From Serripes groenlandicus (taxonomy: Eukaryota > Mollusca > Bivalvia > Cardiida > Cardiidae), in contig JASEVX010000008.1 in assembly GCA_031761405.1 (NCBI GenBank), positions 74,692,014 through 74,756,013 of the forward strand: a DNA stretch of 64,000 bases, read 5' to 3'. Shown here in pieces: positions 33,780 to 43,489 of this stretch; position 1 is the first letter of the stretch; each line of letters starts with the position of its first letter. The position numbers and the translations under genes were made by a program. The notes under the pieces were generated by a model. It ran no database searches, had not been told where the DNA came from, and was given only the letters and a program-made list of their open reading frames with translations.

Positions 33780-36515
33780 CGGTTAAAGTTTTAGGGCAAG
33801 TTGGGATTTTCATTCATAAGTATTTGTGCTAGGGCTTTCATATTGGAATGTAGTTACATCTTATACCTTTCTTCACATTGAACGCTAAAGATGCTGAGTG
33901 TGACCTTCCTTTTGGGAAAAAAAACATGATTTTCGGGGGTTAAAGTTTTAGGGCAAGTTGGATTTTTTTTTTCTTTTTTTTTTTTTCTCAATAAGTACTT
34001 GTGCTAGGGCTTTCATATTTGGAATATAATTACATCTAATACCTTTCTTTATATTGTATGCTGAAGATTCTGAGTTTTACCTTCTTTTTGGGGTAAAAGA
34101 CATGATTTTGGGTGGTTAAAGTTTTAGGGCAAGTTGGCATTTTCATTTAATTTTTTAATTTTTCTCTATAAGAATTTGTGCTAGGGCTTTAATATTTAGA
34201 ATATAGTTACATCTTATACCTTTCTTCACATTGAATGCTGAAGATGCTGAGTGTGACCTTCTTTTTGGGGTAAAAAACATGATTTTCGGTGGTTAAAGTT
34301 TTGGGGCAAGTAGGATTTTATTTTATTTTTTTAACTTTTTCTGAATAAGTGCTTGTGCTAGGGCTTTCATATTTGGAAAATAATTACATTTAATACATTT
34401 CTTCATATTATATGCTGAAGATGCTGAGTGTGACCTTCTGTTTGCGGTAAAACACATGATTTTGGGTGGTTAAAGTTTTAGGGCAAGTTGGCTTTTTCAT
34501 TTAATTTTCAAATTTTTCTAAATATGTACTTGTGTTAGGGCTTCCATATTTGGAAAATAATTACATTTAATTCATTTCTTCATATTATATGCTGAAGATG
34601 CTGAGTGTGACCTTCTGTTTGCGGTAAAACACATGCTTTTGGGTGGTTAAAGTTTTAGGGCAAGTTGGCTTTTTCATTTAATTTTCAAATTTTTCTAAAT
34701 ATGTACTTGTGTTAGGGCTTCCATATTTGGAATATAATTACATGTAATACCTTTCTTCACATTGTATGTTGAAGATGCTGAGTGTGACATTTAGGGGGTA
34801 AAAAACATGATTTTTGTTTGATTTTGAGAATTTTAGATAAATTCTTAATTTTTGGTTACATTTCTTTCTAATTGTGATCATTTATTTATCAAATATAATT
34901 CTTCAACATATCAAACGGGTTTTGCATGGTGTCAAACATTAGGAAAACCTTTTTTTAAGGTTTTGCTAATTTTGGACTTGGTCAGTTTTAACATTTGCGT
35001 TTAGCTCAACGTTAAAGTTACATCATTCAAATCACTTCATACTTCACATATTTGTTAAGGACCATCGTACAATTAGGTTAGATAACTCCATTGTATCCTA
35101 AATATGGAGTAATGGCCCTTGATTGACTTAGGAAATTTTATTTTTAAATTATATTTAAATGTATGTATATCTATTCAGTTGCTTTTACATATAGAGTATA
35201 TAATATGATTTAATAGTACTTAAGTGCAATATAATGAAATACTGCTTTATGTGAATAAGCGGCCTGTAGTCGAGCGCGCTGTCCTCCGACAGCTCTTGTT
35301 TAATAAGCGATAGAATAGTCGAGCGCGCTGTTTTCTGGACAGCTTTTGTTGTTTAGACTTGGCATCTTGGGTTCGACCCCAGCCCACGGCGGTCATGATG
35401 GATTACCGGGCTGTCAATCCAGGGGATGTGAGTTCGAACCTCAGCTGGGCCAACATTCTTTCCGATGTTTGACAAAAGTCACTGTGACACGCGTCATTCG
35501 TCTTTCACCAATGGGCTAACAGTCTATGTGGAAAGGCAGCCAGTTGTTTGGAAAGTATGTTGTATGGAGTACTGATGTGAGAAAACCAGGAAACATATGA
35601 GTAGGTGAACTGGCCGCCGTAGTATGACTGAAAAATTGTTGAAAACGGCGTTAAACCCCAATCAATAAATCAATAATGGATTGCACTTATTCAACACACA
35701 TTTCATAGCCTAATATTGGTTATAGACATATGTACATTCTACTTAAAATGTACAATTTACACGGCAATGTAACAGTAAAGAAACACAGATGTATAAATGA
35801 TATGCATGATATAAATTATGAATATTATAAACACTATACATGTATTAAGTATCAGATATATATATTACAAAGTGTCAAGATTGATTTTTATACAGCTTCG
35901 CAATAAAACGGATTGAAGTGAAGAGCATCTGAGCCGTTCCACGAGAAAACCAACATTATGGATTCCGCGTAATGTATCGAACCAGATCAGCCTGCGCAGT
36001 CCGCGCAGACTAATCCGGGTCGAAACATTCTGTCTCAGGGGGATAAAAGTATAGGGTAATGGTTCCTGAAACAGAAAATCCACAGAAGACGAAAAGTGTC
36101 TGTCTGGGTCGATACTTTACGCACAGTCCACAATGTTGGTTTTCTCGTGGAACGGCGTATGCGTAAACGTTAATATATCTAGTGATCTGTTGAATAATCG
36201 CATATGCTATGCAGTAATAAGTATTCATAACGAATACATTCAGCAAAGCGAGACGAATATTGAACTGTATTCAATGTATATAACTACTGTATATAATATA
36301 TGTGTCAAATGATTCATCTGAAACCTTAAATCGTATCATTTCTGTGCAGTAAATATAACGCGAGTATAGTATGTCACTCAATCCATATTGAACTGTATTC
36401 AATGTATATAACTACTGTATATAATATATGTGTCAAATGATTCATCTGAAACCTTAAATCGTATCATTTCTGTGCAGTAAATATAACGCGAGTATAGTAT
36501 GTCACTCAATCCGTC

Positions 36516-36555
<40 letters not shown>

Positions 36556-38678
36556 TTGGTTACAGCCTCCACATTTCGAGACGGGAGACGGGAGAGCGGG
36601 CTTTCCTCCCGCTCGGGTTAACTTTGACAATCAGGGTTGTGAAGTTGTGAATACACCCCCCCCCCCCCAAAAAAAAAGATATTAACCCTTTCCTACATAC
36701 AATATATCTTATTTGTTTAACTAAAGTTGAGAAAATTGTGACCAAAGGAGATATTGCTCATCATGAGCAATTTCACCTTTAGCCACAATGTTTTTCAAAA
36801 GTCGTCTGCTGCTATTGCGTCAAAATGTGTCTGCAAGTGGGAAAGGGTTAATAGAGGTTGTCTCTAGAGCGTCTTGCCTGCTCCAATATGTCCAAAGGGC
36901 GCCGCAATTACTGGAATATGTCTGACCCGATACTGTAATGGTAGGGGCAGGTGGGATTTGGTTAATAGAGGTTGTCTCTATAGCGTCTTGCCTGCTCCAA
37001 TATGTCCAAAGGACGCCGCCATTACTGGAATATGTCTGACCCGATACTGTAATGGTAGGGGAAGATGGGAAAGGGTTAATAGAGGTAATCTCTAGAGCGT
37101 CTTGCCTGCTCCAATATGTCCAAAGGGCGCCGCCATTACTGGAATATGCCTGACCCGATACAGTAATGGTAGGGGAAGATGGGAAAGGGTTAATAGAGGT
37201 AATCTCTAGAGCGTCTTGCCTGCTCCAATATGTCCAAAGGACGCCGCCATTACTGGAATATGTCTGACCCGAAGATGGGAAAGGAATAAAATCACCTAAA
37301 TTAAAAGCCTATTACTCATTAAATTACGTTAATTTTCAGGTGGGAAGATGACGTCGCGTTTGGTCTGCAAAGAATTGCCGGTATGAACAACTGTTTCATC
37401 ACACTCGTTAAACAGATACCGGAAAAAATCGGCGTGACCAACGAAATGCTGGAACCCTTCCTAGAAGGCCTAACACTTCCAGTTGCCCTTAGCGACAGGC
37501 GCATATTTATCGTTGACCATCATATTCTGCAGGATTGTCCTACAGGGGAAGACGCCGTTACGGCTGCGCCAATTGCTCTCTTTTTCCAGAGAAATGACGG
37601 CAAACTGGTACCAATCGCTATACAGTTATATCAAGATAAAGCCGAGGATAACCCGGTATTTTTGCCTTCAGATCCGAAACACACGTGGATTATGGCGAAG
37701 ATGTGGTTTAACAACGCAGATACAGGCGTGCATCAGGCCATCGCCCATCTGGGCTTCACCCACCTCATCATGGAAGGTGTGACGGTCATTACCCACCGAA
37801 ATCTATCCCAATCACATCCACTATTTAAGCTACTGGCACCACATTTTCTGTATCTCATCGCCATCAATACTCGTGCACTGGAGAAGCTTGTTGCTCCAGG
37901 TGGATGGATTGACAAAACGATGACAATCGCTGTTAAAGGTTTGTTTGAGCTAATTCGACGGTATAAACCAACATGGCGGCTTGACGTAGAGGGAACGCTT
38001 CCGGCGGATTTGAAAAATCGAGGTGTGGATGATTCAGATATTCTTCCGGAATATCATTTCAGGGAGGACGCTTTGTTACTGTATGACTGCATCAATAATT
38101 ACGTCACGAATTACATCAAGATCTATTACGAAACTGATGACGTCATATTACAGGATGTGGAACTACAAAGTTGGCGTAAGGAAATGACCATGCCGGATGA
38201 CAAAGGCGGACTGGGCCTTGTGGGAGTCGCGGGAGAGAATGGTAAATTTACCAAACGGGAGCAAGTTGCCAATGTACTCACCAGCGTTATCTACACTTGC
38301 AGCGTGGCCCATGCAGCCGCCAATTTCAAACAATACGACGAATATTCATTCCCACCAAACTGTCCGTCAAAAATGAGTGGCACTCCTCCCAAGACCAAAA
38401 GCCCACTCACAGAAAAGGACCTAGTGGATAGCCTGCCGGACAAACCCACAACGCTGAGTACAATGATCATAACAAAGATCCTGAGTCAGCGGGGAACCAA
38501 ACCGCTGGGAGATTTCGAGGTGAACTATATTTTTGACCCAAAAGGGCTAGAAGTGGTGAAGGACTTCCGGGCTAATCTGAAGCGGGCCAGTGAAACTGTT
38601 CAGGAAAGAAATAAAACCAGACCAATTCCATACCCTTACCTAGATGCTGCCGAGGTTCCAAATGCAATAAGCATTTAA
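28303..38678 (+). CDS. Lipoxygenase (PLAT-LOX), four coding exons, complete frame
   Basis: Predicted non-haem iron dioxygenase that adds O2 to polyunsaturated fatty acids (oxylipin/eicosanoid pathway). Exons 28303-28524, 29978-30176, 32186-32447 and 37340-38678 join in phase to give 673 residues, the family's usual length. PLAT domain (about residues 14-115) has GTDANV and FPVFRWI. Catalytic domain: HQAIAH supplies H359 and H364; VAHAAANF supplies H552 and N556; the chain ends in the conserved Ile (I673). A402 in LIAINT is at the site where Ala predicts S and Gly predicts R products. F176-x3-Y180 aligns by eye with the F/Y 'cork' of 5-LOX. The Lys-rich ERNKKK of human 5-LOX is ERNKTR here. 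The ATG has G at -3 and +4. No upstream catalase-like (allene oxide synthase) domain is visible. Regiospecificity cannot be fixed from sequence alone. Confidence 0.93.
28541..28672 (+). mobile_element. GAGCCGTTCC-type element, 5' half
   Basis: gagccacgagaaagccaaca, atccagatcagcctgcgcaa, gcgcaggctaatccgggccg; cut after tagaggtatag. It starts 17 bp downstream of the exon 1 donor. Confidence 0.75.
29486..29960 (+). mobile_element. Gly-like SINE with internal 29-bp minisatellite
   Basis: SINE sequence flanks the array on both sides: ctccttggcgctcaggattg and ctggtgtcagattcaatgaa before it, atgttgaaagcggcgtttaa after it. Between, accagtagtactggtaattt + gccaaggaa repeats about ten times (29603-29890). 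The unit is the SINE's own gaccagtagtaccggtaact segment. A second micro-array (acattacaactt) sits at 29530-29585. Confidence 0.85.
29978..30176 (+). CDS. Lipoxygenase coding exon 2 (second PLAT half)
   Basis: Acceptor gtttcag ends at 29977; donor acag|gtag at 30177. Enters in phase 0 and leaves after one base of a codon. Encodes residues 75-140, YETVESIELWRD through FPVFRWIRADY to QHDNRT. W94 in LDDWNID matches a membrane-contact Trp position of PLAT domains by eye alignment. Confidence 0.9.
30207..30439 (-). mobile_element. TTAA-MITE, full length
   Basis: TTAA at 30207-30210 and 30436-30439; inner hairpin ggagaaattgctcgttttga. Starts 30 bp after the exon 2 donor. Confidence 0.88.
30440..30645 (+). 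mobile_element. TTAA-MITE, variant copy
   Basis: acccttcccacatacagcaa, tctgaagcagacg, ttggaaaacggttta. It adjoins the previous copy; inner hairpin largely lost. Confidence 0.65.
30690..31992 (-). repeat. 46-bp minisatellite (about 28 units) derived from a SINE tail
   Basis: Units of gctatatcaaggcggtaatt + cacctaacaattggttcctg + tgttac. The left flank, taagccgttttgactacaag then ttcagtcatatcatggcggt, is a recognisable minus-oriented SINE tail (gccgttttcaacaa..tcagttatatcacggcgg), and the unit is its continuation (cagttcacctattcatgc). Confidence 0.9.
32001..32197 (+). repeat. 101-bp tandem duplication of the exon 3 acceptor
   Basis: ctcgctgtttaagacatact begins copies at 32001 and 32102, and both run through the acceptor (tatatcacag) and the first exon bases (aacaacgtcag; aacaacggcag). 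The two copies are nearly identical. The upstream acceptor at 32083-32084 would add EQRQITLAV and a stop, so only the downstream site keeps the frame. Confidence 0.93.
32186..32447 (+). CDS. Lipoxygenase coding exon 3 (linker and start of catalytic domain)
   Basis: Acceptor at 32185, donor agcag|gtatgg at 32448. Enters with two bases completing Glu141 and leaves after two bases of Arg228. Contains the linker (QRQKDLEDKRAEYELDQK), LPRDEMFSFDY with F176 and Y180, and KLVMLTTGKWSSMNDIKNVY. Confidence 0.92.
32487..32718 (+). mobile_element. TTAA-MITE with a matching empty site nearby
   Basis: TTAA at 32487-32490 and 32715-32718. Flanks gtgccgaatgtc and agtagactattcc are joined without the element at 33271-33297 (gtgccgaatttcTTAAagtacactattcc). 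This shows precise insertion at TTAA. Confidence 0.95.
32740..33118 (+). mobile_element. Two SINEs fused head to tail
   Basis: A Gly-like SINE (ccccggccggtcatacc, aatggtagtaatag, gaccagtagtcctggtaata, ccgtgatataacttaac) joins at about 32910 to a Ser-like SINE (gttagcgtcggggatttcga, gggttcggtcccc, gtgcccttgggcaaggcaca, and an (aata)n tail). Confidence 0.85.
33229..33326 (+). pseudogene. Duplicate of the exon 3 end and donor
   Basis: cagaaacgaacaggtatggc through gtgccgaatttcttaaagta repeats 32434-32490 plus the flank beyond the MITE, up to atcgtgcgccgcccc. It includes the last bases of exon 3 and the GT donor but no open exon. It lacks the MITE found in the other copy. Confidence 0.88.
33601..35350 (+). 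mobile_element. Helentron-like element with 170-bp internal repeats and doubled 3' end
   Basis: Starts agctcgactattcg after a T-run. The 5' 47-bp segment is repeated three times (33605-33740), followed by a (GTCGGC)n tract. About six internal units of roughly 170 bp carry gttttagggcaagttgg and atgctgaagatgctgagtgt. The 3' end has inverse agtcgagcg, hairpin CTGTC-CTCC-GACAG and ctcttgtt (35300). A second, diverged end follows at 35301-35350. Confidence 0.72.
35353..35675 (+). mobile_element. SINE, third type, with a foreign head remnant
   Basis: cttgggttcgaccccagccc (one B box) precedes gggctgtcaatccaggggat, gtgagttcgaacctcagctg (second B box), body, ccgtagtatgactga and the (aatc/aata)n tail. 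From 35676 to 35930 nothing is recognised. Confidence 0.82.
35933..36153. mobile_element. GAGCCGTTCC-type MITE, full length
   Basis: Terminal inverted repeats gagccgttccacgagaaaac and gttttctcgtggaacggc. Interior: accagatcagcctgcgcagt, ggtcgaaacattctgtctca, cgatactttacgcacagtcc. Confidence 0.88.
36257..36512. repeat. Exact 128-bp tandem duplication
   Basis: 36257-36384 and 36385-36512 appear identical base for base (atattgaactgtattcaatg ... gtatgtcactcaatcc). A 39-base poly-C follows within five bases. Confidence 0.92.
36517..36555 (+). repeat. Poly-C tract, 39 bases
   Basis: An uninterrupted C run; a second run of 13 C and 9 A lies at 36656-36677. Run length in such tracts is often uncertain in assemblies. 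Confidence 0.95.
36682..36851 (+). mobile_element. TTAA-MITE, short variant
   Basis: TTAA 36682-36685 and 36848-36851, inner hairpin ttgctcatcatgagcaattt, right arm gtcgtctgctgc. The left ctgcag arm is deleted. Confidence 0.85.
36848..37275 (+). repeat. 114-bp tandem repeat grown from a MITE end, about 3.7 units
   Basis: Units at 36851, 36965, 37079 and 37193 carry agagcgtcttgcctgctcca, gccattactggaatatgtct and tgggaaagggttaatagagg. The last piece is the MITE right end plus its flank. The array stops 64 bp before the exon 4 acceptor. Confidence 0.9.
37340..38678 (+). CDS. Lipoxygenase coding exon 4 (most of the catalytic domain)
   Basis: Acceptor aattttcag ends at 37339; one base completes Arg228, then WEDDVAFGLQRIAGMNN. 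The exon is 1339 nt and encodes residues 229-673 with no intron, containing all five iron ligands: H359 (37731), H364 (37746), H552 (38310), N556 (38322) and I673 before the TAA at 38676. LPSDPKHTW, FKLLAPH, LPDK and PYLDAAEVPNAISI match animal lipoxygenases. Vertebrate genes split this region into many exons, so the single exon is unusual. Confidence 0.96.
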
Positions 38679-38690
38679 AGATAGAGGTTT

Positions 38691-38696
38691 AATAAA
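38691..38696 (+). terminator. Polyadenylation signal of the lipoxygenase
   Basis: AATAAA begins 13 nt after the stop codon. Cleavage would fall around 38705-38725, right where a minisatellite begins, so the 3' UTR would be only about 30-50 nt. Confidence 0.7.
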
Positions 38697-38704
38697 AACC
38701 CGCG

Positions 38705-39835
38705 TCTTCCAAGTGTGGGTTCTTATTGTGGTAACGTTAGAGTCTCACTTAACCATTTCCTTGTGGGGTCTTATTGTGCTAACATTAGATTCTCATTTAA
38801 CGATTTTCTGTGTGTGGACTTAGTTTGTAAACGCTACAGTCTCACGTAACGGTTTCCTTGTGAGGTCTTAGTGTCTAAATGTTACAGTCTCACGTAACGG
38901 TTTCCTTGTGAGGTCTTAGTGTCTAAACGGTACAGTCTCACGTAACGGTTTCCTTGTGAGGTCTTAGTGTGTAAATGTTACAGTACCACTTAACCGTTTC
39001 CTTGTTGGGTCTCAGTATGTAAACGTTACAGTCTCACATAACGATTTCCTTGTGAAGTCTTAGTGTGTAAACGTTACAGTCTCACTAAATCATGTTCTTG
39101 TGTGTTCTTATTATATTAACGCTACATTCTCACTTATCGATTTCCTTGTGAGTTCTTAGTGTCTAAACGTTACAGTCTCACTAAACCATGTTCTTGTGTG
39201 TTCTATGATATTAACGCTACAGTCTCACTTATCGATTTCCTTGTGAGGTCTTAGTGCTTAAACGTTACAGTCTCGCTAAACCATGTTCTTGTGTGTTCTT
39301 ATTATATTAACGCTACGGTCTCACTTATCGATTTCCTTTTGAGGTCATAGTGTCTAAACGTTACAGTCTCTCTTAACCGTTTCCTTGTTGGGTCTCAGTA
39401 TGTAAACGTTACAGTCTCACGTAACGATTTCCTTGTGAGGTCTTAGTGTGTATATGTTACAGTCTCACTTAACCATTTTCTTGTGTGGTCTTGCTGTATT
39501 AATGCTAGAGTCTCACTTATCGATTTCCTTGTGAGGTCATAGTGTCTAAACGTTACAGTCTCACGTTACGATTTTCTTTGTGTGGACTTAGTTTGTAAAC
39601 GCTAGAGTCTCACTTATCGATTTCCTTGTGAGGTCTTAGTGTCTAAACGTTACAGTCTCACGTTACGATTTCTGTGTGTGGTCTTTAGTGTGTAAACGCT
39701 ACAATGACTATTTCCTTGTGAGATCTTATTGTATTAACGATACAGTCTCACTTATCGGTTTCCTTGTGAGGCATTAGTGTGTAAACGTTACAGTCTCACG
39801 TAACGATTTCCTTGTTGTGTCAATATATGGGTTAC
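38705..39835. repeat. 48-bp minisatellite, about 23 units
   Basis: Units of cgtaacggtttccttgtgag + gtcttagtgtctaaacgtta + cagtctca with 47-48-bp spacing. It starts almost at the end of the lipoxygenase gene. Confidence 0.92.
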
Positions 39836-40372
39836 AGTTTTGTTTTTTTGTTTTTTGGGCAAAGATGCATTGAGGTACATAAAGTCAGGAATATATAACA
39901 TGTAGGCGGACAGTGAAGACTCGGATGAGACTGCGTATGTACACGCTCGCCTTTAAAACTCTTCACTGAACGCAGAAGCAACACAACTAACGATAGCTAG
40001 AATGGATCTGATATACCAGAACCTCACGCGGCCATTTTTTGACGTCTTGATGACCTTCAGCTTTTGCACCGTTTAATGTTAGAAAAGTTCTAGTTTATGT
40101 GTTAAAAAGGTATATACAGAGAACTCGCGATAACTGGAAACTATAAAGGGTCCATGAATTACTTCCCGTTGATCGACGAGTTATCAGTGGGGTTTTACGA
40201 AGTAGTTCATTTGTGTATTTTCAGCTCCGTAATTCGTGTATGCTTAAGTGATTTTTGTAAAAATTCAGCAAGGGATAAAATCCTAACAGAAATAAGCGTG
40301 ATCAAGAGCTGCACTGTTTGGATAAACAGGTCCGTTCATGCAATACATAATCGAAAACGTTGTAATAAATAT
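39836..40372. other. No gene recognised
   Basis: gaactcgcgataactggaaa near 40122 has an inverse partner ttcgagttatcgcgagtcca near 41262, so 40120-41282 might be one element enclosing the next array. Confidence 0.4.
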
Positions 40373-41190
40373 ACACTACAATCACGATGATGCCTAGGAA
40401 GACTGTTGTGTCAAGTACTGGCGCTAGGAAGTCAGGAAGCGCATGTCAGGTTAATTCAATTAAGATGTGTACCTATTAGTGTACAATCGTAATATTTACC
40501 CACAAGTACTAGTGTGGGGAAGCCAGGAAGCGCAGGTCAGGTTTATTCAATTAAGACGAGTACCCATAAGTCTACAATCGTAATATTTACCCACAAGTAC
40601 TAGTGTGAGGAAGCCAGGAAGCGCATGTCAGGTTAATTCAATTAAGACGAGTACCCATAAGTCTACAATCGTAATCCTTACCCACAAGTACTGGTGTGAG
40701 GAAGTCGGGAAGCGCATGTCAGGTTAATTCAATTAAGATGTGTACCTATTGGTGTACAATCGTAATCTTTACCCACAAGTACTGGTGTGAGGAAGTCGCG
40801 AAGCGCATGTCAGGTTAATTCAATTAAGATGTGTACCTATTAGTGTACAATCGTAATCTTTACCCACAAGTACTGGTGTGAGGAAGTCGCGAAGCGCATG
40901 TCAGGTTAATTCAATTAAGGTGTGTACCTATTGGTGTACAAACGTAATCTTTACCCACAAGTACTGGTATGAGGAAGTCAGGAAGCGCATGTCAGCTTAA
41001 TTCAATTAAGACGTGTACCTATTCGTCTACAATCGTAATCTTTACCCACAAATTCTGGTGTGAGGAAGCCAGGAAGCGTATGTCAGGTTAATTCAATTAA
41101 GACGTGTACCTATTAGTGTACAATTGTAATTTTTACCCACAATTACTGGTGTGAGGAAGTCGGGAAGCGCAGGTCAGGTTAACTCAAACA
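40373..41190 (+). repeat. 91-bp minisatellite (about 9 units) containing a SINE segment
   Basis: Units of about 91 bp with caagtactggtgtgaggaag, tcgggaagcgcatgtcaggt and aagatgtgtacctattagtg. The left flank ctaggaagactgttgtgtca and the unit start match SINE tggaagattgttgtgtggag/tactggtgtgagaaaacc. Confidence 0.9.
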
Positions 41191-41411
41191 AGCAGTGTAC
41201 AAAAGTTATCAAGTGTGATGAATACTTGAGTGGCGTGTCGTGATTTGGCGTTATCATATGATTCGAGTTATCGCGAGTCCAATAGCATCGATGAATCATA
41301 ACAGGTATCACTAAATAGTAAATAAAAAGTAAATACTAAATAGTGCATTTATCACTGTGTACACATCACTACTATCGGACATTTATAATAGTTGTTGAAG
41401 TCGGATATATA

Positions 41412-41545
41412 GAGGATATGTGTTTGTTTTGAGTGGATATGGAATATAATCTGATCGAGAGGTGATACAATTGAAAATGTTAAAAGTGTATCACTTCGAG
41501 TTGAAATATATTCCATATCCACTCAAAACAAACACATTTTCTCTT
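41412..41545. mobile_element. Hairpin element
   Basis: gaggatatgtgtttgttttg + agtggatatggaatat is inverted at atattccatatccact + caaaacaaacaca, with a second inner match (gaggtgatac / gtatcacttc). Confidence 0.85.
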
Positions 41546-42220
41546 TATTTTATGATGATAATTGATGATGAAATAATAGAACTATTTGGTGTCTTCTTAT
41601 CTGTTCACACGCGAAAGAATCTGTGTGAATGTATTTGTTTACTATACAATGTCAGACAATGACAATAAGTCCGATTTGTTAGATTTACGGAATACGGAAT
41701 TATACATGGGTATAGATAAGATAAGGTTTTTATCACATGACAATGCTTGTATCCGATCTAATAATATACCCGTTACGTATTTCTTTATATATATAACGTG
41801 TGTAGTATAACATGACCGGAAACTAGGAAAATGACGTCATACCTATATCACTCACAGTGTGGATGATATGAATTATATCTCACTGATAGAACTCCGTATC
41901 ATCATCGTGAAGCATTAAAAAAAAACAGTTGAGTATTGTCCTGCATTTAGACAACATATATAAAAGATGCGAAAAATTGTAAATTTTACTATTTCTTAGG
42001 AAATTTTACTTTTTATCAAAATGTTTCTAAACACGTGAGCTGTATCAGGGGAAATGAATTTGGCCTCTTTTTGTTAATTAATAAAAAATAAATGCTCAAT
42101 TAATCATGACCATTTCACCACCGACACCAGAACCACAAACATGGGTTGTCCATGGTTTTTGTTCCATTGAAATATATAAACAATATAAAACATATTATCG
42201 AATTCAGAAGAACGTCTATG
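41546..42220. other. No gene; fragment shared with the 49-50 kb element
   Basis: 41730-41800 (ttatcacatgacaatgcttg, tatccgatctaat, atttctttatata, taacgtgtgtagtataa) repeats sequence found at 49828-49905. The rest is unrecognised. Confidence 0.6.
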
Positions 42221-42468
42221 AGCCGAGAAAACCAACAGTATCGCCTCTGCGTAATGTATCGACCCAGATCAGCCTGCGCATTCCGCGCAGACTGATCCGG
42301 GCCGTCACATTCTTTCTCCGGGGGATAGATGTGTAGAGTAATGACTCATGAAACAGAAAATCCACAGGATGCGAAAAGTGTCTCTCCGGGTAAGCCTGTG
42401 CGGCATGCTTAGGCTGATCCGGGTCGATACTTTACGCAGAGTCCACAATGTTGGTTTTCTCGCTGGAT
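42221..42468. mobile_element. GAGCCGTTCC-type MITE
   Basis: gagccgagaaaaccaacagt ... cacaatgttggttttctcgc, with gatcagcctgcgcattccgc and gggtcgatactttacgcaga. The outermost bases of each end are shortened. Confidence 0.85.
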
Positions 42469-42739
42469 AATGAAAAAATAGAGAAATACAATCATCATGG
42501 ACAACCTTACTTTATGGTTCTAGTGCCGGTACATTAAACAATGCATTTATCATTGTGTCAATCGGTTGGGGGACGCATTTCTAGGTGCGTCAATTAATAG
42601 TAAAATTATCCCGTATATCACGTCACTTATCATTCAACAGTGCATTTATCATTATGTATCCATAGATTATATCACAAAGTTTGTATTTATTCTTGTATCA
42701 TACAGTCAATAAACTATGTTAAAATTATGATAAAAATAG

Positions 42740-42994
42740 AAATTATTTAATATTTATTTATTTATTTATTTATTTATTTATTGGGGTTTTACGCCGCTTT
42801 CAACAATATTTCAGTTATATCACGGCGACAGTTCATTTATTCATGATCCCTGGGTAAACAAACCAGTACTAGGCTAGAAAATGTGCCTTGCCCAAGGGCA
42901 CTCCACCATGACCGTAGTGCCGCGTCTGGGAATCGAACCCGGGACACCCGGTTTCGAAATCCCCGACGCTAACCACTCGACCACAGCGGACTCC
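42740..42994 (-). mobile_element. SINE, Ser-like type, full length
   Basis: Minus strand: head gtccgctgtggtcgagtggt/tagcgtcgggg (A box), gatttcgaaaccgggtgtcc, B box gggttcgattccc, body gtgcccttgggcaaggcaca, ttgtttacccagggatcatg, tail ccgtgatataactgaaatat and (aaat)n. A tRNA-Ser-like head is an inference from the A-box sequence. It is the reference copy for this type in the window. Confidence 0.9.
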
Positions 42995-43489
42995 TAGTAC
43001 TTATTTAAACAGAACCAATCAGGAAACACTTGACCTTCAATGGTTTTAAAAATGAATGGACACTAGACAACGTAAATGAAACAGCTCTTTAATAAAGGAG
43101 ATGATTTGCAATACGGCATTTAACCAGTTGAAAGAGGGACACCATTTCAGTGCATTTTGGTTGATATCGGTCCAGTGGTTAAGGAGGGGATGTCGCTTGG
43201 GCCTAAAATAAAATATTGTTTGTTTGCAGCTTTCGCCCGACCCACGTGTTAACCGCCGGTCCGAATTTTTTTTACGACCATTCCAAAAAAAAAAAAGATT
43301 TCTTTCAATCATAATAAAATAAAAAAAGTTGCAAGTCTGTCTGAGAAAATTGTTTTATTTACCTACCTACCTACCCTAATTGTCATTGGTCGGAAGCAGC
43401 AAACAAACAATTTTTTAATTGTGGCCTTGAAGCTTAACAAAATCATGTAATCCATATTCTGATGCTGCCTAGCGTCTATTCAGTCCATC

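Larger units (their letters stand above)
32448..37339 (+). other. Lipoxygenase intron 3
   Basis: 4892 bp, GT-AG. Contains a TTAA-MITE, a SINE pair, a duplicated copy of the exon 3 donor, a Helentron-like element, another SINE, a GAGCCGTTCC-type MITE, an exact 128-bp tandem duplication, poly-C tracts and a 114-bp array. From 33330 to 33600 nothing is recognised. Confidence 0.88.

Noticed and set aside
28303..38678. Allene oxide synthase-lipoxygenase fusion
   Set aside because: No catalase-like haem domain is visible upstream of the PLAT exon within the window, and the four exons alone match a full-length lipoxygenase. An exon beyond the window cannot be ruled out.
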